Of a stretch of 16,188 bases of DNA, positions 13,636 through 16,188 are shown piece by piece. How positions within the stretch are numbered: the first letter of the stretch is position 1; every line of letters begins with the position of its first letter. The stretch lies in NCBI GenBank assembly GCA_035516075.1, contig DATJAQ010000136.1:1-16188 (forward strand), given 5' to 3'. The position numbers and the translations under genes are program-made. The notes under the pieces are model-generated. The model was given only the letters and a program-made list of their open reading frames with translations, was not told the origin of the DNA and made no database searches. Source of the stretch: Gp13-AA77 sp035516075 (GTDB lineage: Bacteria; Acidobacteriota; Terriglobia; UBA7540).

Positions 13636-14427
13636 TTAGAAGACGCCCTTCACGGAGCCGCCGTCCACCGCGATCGAGGCACCCGTAATATAGCTGGCGC
13701 GCTCGGAAGCGATGAAAACCACTACGTTGGCGAACTCCTCCGGCATGGCGATGCGTCCGAGCGGAGTCTGGAGCGCCCAGCGCCGGCGAATTTCCTCGGA
13801 GTCCACGTTCTCGGACTGCGCCATCTGCGCGGCGAGTTCCGCCACGCGCGGCGTAAGGGTGTAGCCCGGGCAGACGTTATTCACCAGAATGTTGTCGCGG
13901 GCGTATTCGTTGGCGAGCGTCTTCACCAGGCCGACCACCGCCATGCGCACCGAGTTCGACAGGATGAGCCCTTCCACCGGCTGCTTGACGGCCACCGACG
14001 TGATGGCGATGAAGCGGCCCCACTTGCGCTGTTGCATGGCGGGCAGCGTCTCGCGCGCCAGGGACAATGTGCTCATCAGATTGAGCTGCACGGCGCGCTG
14101 CCAGTCCTCGGGCGTGGTGGCGGCAAACGGCTTGGCAGGCGGCCCGCCGGCGTTGGCCACGGCGATATCGAGGCGCCCGAAGTGGTCGAGCGTGGCCTGC
14201 ACGAAGCGGCGCACCTGTTCGTCCACAGTCACGTCCACGGCGCGCGCCAGCACTTCGGCGCCGGTTTCGCGGCGAATCTCCTCCGCCGTCGCCGCGAGCG
14301 TCGCCTCCGTGCGCGCGCAGAGCGCGAGCTTCGCGCCCTCGCGGGCGAGGCCGAGCGCTGCGGCCTTGCCCAATCCCTGGCTCGAAGCTGCCACCAGGGC
14401 CACGCGATCTTTCAGTCCAAGATCCAT
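13636..14427 (-). CDS. SDR-family protein, FabG-like but lacking the catalytic Tyr/Lys
   Basis: Short-chain dehydrogenase/reductase fold, 263 residues, cytoplasmic. The nucleotide-binding turn is AASSQGLG (13-20) instead of TGxxxGxG, so the first Gly is missing. NAGG (92-95), Asn116, Ser144 in AITSV, and the C-terminal YITGASIAVDGG are present. Where YxxxK should be, the sequence reads S157-NSV-R161, so the catalytic Tyr is Ser and the Lys is Arg. From memory, a described BKR-like SDR subgroup lacks perfect NAD and tetrad motifs in just this way, so this is likely a subfamily trait rather than decay. A reaction cannot be assigned, and annotation as 3-oxoacyl-ACP reductase would be unsafe. It starts 70 nt from the divergent methyltransferase gene and precedes the EamA gene. 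Confidence 0.88.
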   Translation of the reverse strand: MDLGLKDRVALVAASSQGLGKAAALGLAREGAKLALCARTEATLAATAEEIRRETGAEVLARAVDVTVDEQVRRFVQATLDHFGRLDIAVANAGGPPAKPFAATTPEDWQRAVQLNLMSTLSLARETLPAMQQRKWGRFIAITSVAVKQPVEGLILSNSVRMAVVGLVKTLANEYARDNILVNNVCPGYTLTPRVAELAAQMAQSENVDSEEIRRRWALQTPLGRIAMPEEFANVVVFIASERASYITGASIAVDGGSVKGVF

Positions 14428-14457
14428 GGTCCCATCCCGCAGGGCGTGCCCTTCGCG

Positions 14458-14486
14458 TTCGCAACCGGGCAGGATTTCGCTACAAT
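14458..14486 (+). promoter_or_regulatory. Candidate promoter for the membrane methyltransferase
   Basis: TTCGCA (14458-14463), 17-nt spacer, TACAAT (14481-14486). The -10 is five of six, the -35 four of six. The predicted start point near 14493 leaves only about five bases before ATG 14498. Confidence 0.45.
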
Positions 14487-14497
14487 AAGTGCGTCCT

Positions 14498-15121
14498 ATG
14501 CACTCGCTTTCCAGAGTCCTCGATGCCCTCGCGTTCGTCTACGCGCTGCTCTTTTTCCCCGCTCCCTTTTTCTGGATCGTGATCCATTCCTTCATCGATT
14601 TCTGGCGGCGCTTCGGCAACCGGGCGTTGTGGGTGGCTCTGCCGCTGTGGACGGCAAACGCCGCGGCGCTCGGCCTGCTGGCGCACCGCGTTTACGCCGG
14701 GCGGCTGCCGCGCAACGCGCTCACGGTTGCCATCGGCGCGGCGCTGGTGGTAGCCGGGCTCGGCATTGGGCACCACGTTCATCGCGTTTTCGGGCTGCGG
14801 CGGCTCGGCGGGTTGCCGGAAGTGAATCCCGCCCGCTACCCGGGCGGGGTCGTGCGGTCGGGCCTTTTTGCGCGCCTCCGCCACCCGCGTTACGTAGAAT
14901 ACATGATCTCGTTCGCGGGCTGGGCCCTGCTTACGGGCGCGCCGGGAAATTATGTGCTTGCAATGGCCACCGTCCTGATGTATTTGATTGTCGCTCCGCT
15001 CGAGGAGCGCGAGCTTCGCCGGCACTACGGCGAGGAGTACGGCGCCTACGCGCGCGCGGTTCCCCGCTTCATTCCGCGCCTCTGGCGCCCGGCGGAGACT
15101 CGAAGCGGGGGCGCGGCCTGA
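14498..15121 (+). CDS. Isoprenylcysteine/phospholipid-type membrane methyltransferase
   Basis: Integral membrane protein of 207 residues with about five hydrophobic segments. The C-terminal part shows the ICMT/PEMT superfamily signature: GLFARLRHPRYVEYMISF (122-139), which includes the RHP-x-Y SAM-site motif, and PLEERELRRHYGEEYGAYARAVPRFIP (167-193), whose EE and Y residues close the cofactor pocket. It would use S-adenosylmethionine to methylate a lipid, thiol or carboxyl group at the membrane; the acceptor is unknown. I chose ATG 14498 over an in-frame GTG at 14489, because the latter lies upstream of the predicted transcription start. There is no Shine-Dalgarno sequence. A secreted TPR-like gene follows 52 nt downstream and may be cotranscribed. 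Confidence 0.85.
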   Translation: MHSLSRVLDALAFVYALLFFPAPFFWIVIHSFIDFWRRFGNRALWVALPLWTANAAALGLLAHRVYAGRLPRNALTVAIGAALVVAGLGIGHHVHRVFGLRRLGGLPEVNPARYPGGVVRSGLFARLRHPRYVEYMISFAGWALLTGAPGNYVLAMATVLMYLIVAPLEERELRRHYGEEYGAYARAVPRFIPRLWRPAETRSGGAA

Positions 15122-15173
15122 CCGCTCGCTCGAACGGCGAGGCCGCCGGCCCGTCTCGCGGCAGGAGGTATCC

Positions 15174-16188
15174 ATGCGCAGATTCTCAATCGTCACGCTC
15201 GCCCTGGCCGTCTGCGGCGCTGTGATCCCGGTTGCCGCCCAGCAGGCCTGCCCGGGCCTCACCGTGGTGGTGAACAGCCCCGAAGACCAGCTCATGCTGG
15301 CCGTCAACGGCGCCGACAATCCGCAGGACCAGGTCGCCGCGCTCGACAAGTACGCCGCCGCCCACGCCGACGCGCCGGCCATGACCTGCGCCAACGAGCT
15401 CTATACCGCCGCTTACGTCAAATTGAATGATTTCGCGAAGGCCATCACCTACGGCGAGAAGGACCTGGCTGCGAACTATCTGAGCGTCAATCTCATGGTC
15501 AACCTCATGAAGGCCTACGTGGGCGCGGGCCAAGCCACCGACAACGCCTTCGACTTGATCGCAAAGGCGCCCGACCGGATCAAGGCCGAAGCCAACCCGG
15601 CGCGCCCTGTGAACGCGAGTGACGCCGAATGGAAGACCAACCTGGAGGCCTGGGCCGCCGCCGCCAAGGATCAGAGGGCTTACATGGAGTACGCCTTCTT
15701 CGTACTCATCGGACGGGTGACCGACCCGAACAAACGCATCCAGGACCTCGACGCCTTCACCAAGGCCTATCCCGACAGCCCCAACCTGGCCCAGGCCTAC
15801 ACCCAGTACCTGGTTGCTTACACGATGCTGAACAACCCCGCCAAGGCGGATGAATACGGCGAAAAAGCCATCGCGGCCGACCCCACCAACGTGGCTGCGC
15901 TTAACCTGGTGGCTGACAACTACGCCACGCGAGGGGTTAACCTCGATAAGGCCGAGGCCGACGCCAAGAAAGTACTCGAAATGGTGCCCGCCGCGAAGAA
16001 GCCCGAAGGCGCCTCCGACGCCGACTTCCAGGCGCAACAGAACACCGAGATGGGCGCCGCACACCTGACCCTCGGTTACGTCGAGTATCGGCGCGCCAGC
16101 CGCACCCACCGCGTGGCCGGCGCCATCGAGCAGTTCAAGGTGGCTGTCAATCTTCTGAGCGGCAACCCCAACCTGCAAGCGCGCGCGC
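15174..16188 (+). CDS. Secreted TPR-like repeat protein, 3' end off the window
   Basis: The frame is open from ATG 15174 to the window edge, 338 visible residues. AGGAGG at 15163-15168, five bases before the ATG, is the best ribosome-binding site in the window. A signal peptide covers residues 1-22 (MRRFSIVTLALAVCGAVIPVAA, then QQACPG). The mature part is helical and Ala/Asp/Lys-rich, with degenerate tetratricopeptide units such as NLAQAYTQYLVAYTMLNN then ADEYGEKAIAADPTNVAALNLVADNYA, and AAHLTLGYVEYRRASR then AIEQFKVAVNLL near the edge. TPR proteins hold complexes together; no enzyme motif is seen. A long open frame on the opposite strand is only a mirror of this gene's codon bias. Its partner may be the methyltransferase just upstream, but that is inference from position. 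Confidence 0.82.
   Translation, partial: MRRFSIVTLALAVCGAVIPVAAQQACPGLTVVVNSPEDQLMLAVNGADNPQDQVAALDKYAAAHADAPAMTCANELYTAAYVKLNDFAKAITYGEKDLAANYLSVNLMVNLMKAYVGAGQATDNAFDLIAKAPDRIKAEANPARPVNASDAEWKTNLEAWAAAAKDQRAYMEYAFFVLIGRVTDPNKRIQDLDAFTKAYPDSPNLAQAYTQYLVAYTMLNNPAKADEYGEKAIAADPTNVAALNLVADNYATRGVNLDKAEADAKKVLEMVPAAKKPEGASDADFQAQQNTEMGAAHLTLGYVEYRRASRTHRVAGAIEQFKVAVNLLSGNPNLQARA

Noticed and set aside
15186..16178. 330-codon - strand open frame
   Set aside because: Mirror of the secreted TPR-like gene, which has a strong ribosome-binding site and a signal peptide on the + strand.

Overview
The window reads as a GC-rich bacterial chromosome fragment. The gene content and style (dnaJ followed by an HspR-type regulator, a Gld-like ABC system with a DUF4340 protein, secreted HEAT/TPR proteins, Tat-exported sugar-isomerase-like TIM barrels, many intergenic heptamer repeats) suggest an acidobacterium or a similar soil lineage. 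That placement is inference from gene style, not from a marker gene. No rRNA, tRNA, CRISPR array, complete insertion sequence or phage gene was seen.

Layout. Positions 2-1441 (+): the 3' part of dnaJ, whose J domain lies off the window, then a MerR/HspR-type regulator, the usual chaperone pairing. Positions 1646-6315 (+): a four-gene run of ABC ATPase, ABC-2 permease, GldG-like periplasmic auxiliary protein and a DUF4340 protein built of three tandem repeats. It is probably one envelope machine of unknown substrate. Three spacers in 977-4967 are filled with in-phase 7-bp repeats, some ending directly at a start codon. Position 6365-7873 (-): a secreted protein with a beta-rich N-terminal part and HEAT-like C-terminal part. 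Positions 7874-8790: about 0.9 kb without a confident complete gene. It holds a decayed Phd/YefM-type antitoxin, a strong + strand terminator facing an empty stretch, a near-consensus promoter, a short unidentified ORF, and an AT-rich island with an imperfect direct repeat. It looks like a rearrangement scar.

Right half. Positions 8791-11025 (-): a degradative-type thiolase and, upstream of it, a Tat-signal TIM-barrel isomerase-like protein. It is divergent from 11200-12609 (+), a type-2 glycerate kinase. Promoters can be read in both directions in the shared spacer. Positions 12657-14427 (-): a ten-helix EamA exporter preceded by an SDR that lacks the catalytic Tyr and Lys. Positions 14498-15121 (+): an ICMT/PEMT-type membrane methyltransferase with a promoter almost on top of its start codon. 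Position 15174 to the window end (+): a secreted TPR-like protein cut by the window edge.

No obviously new defence or metabolic system is present. The best leads are the heptad arrays, the Gld-like/DUF4340 module and the scar at 7831-8735.
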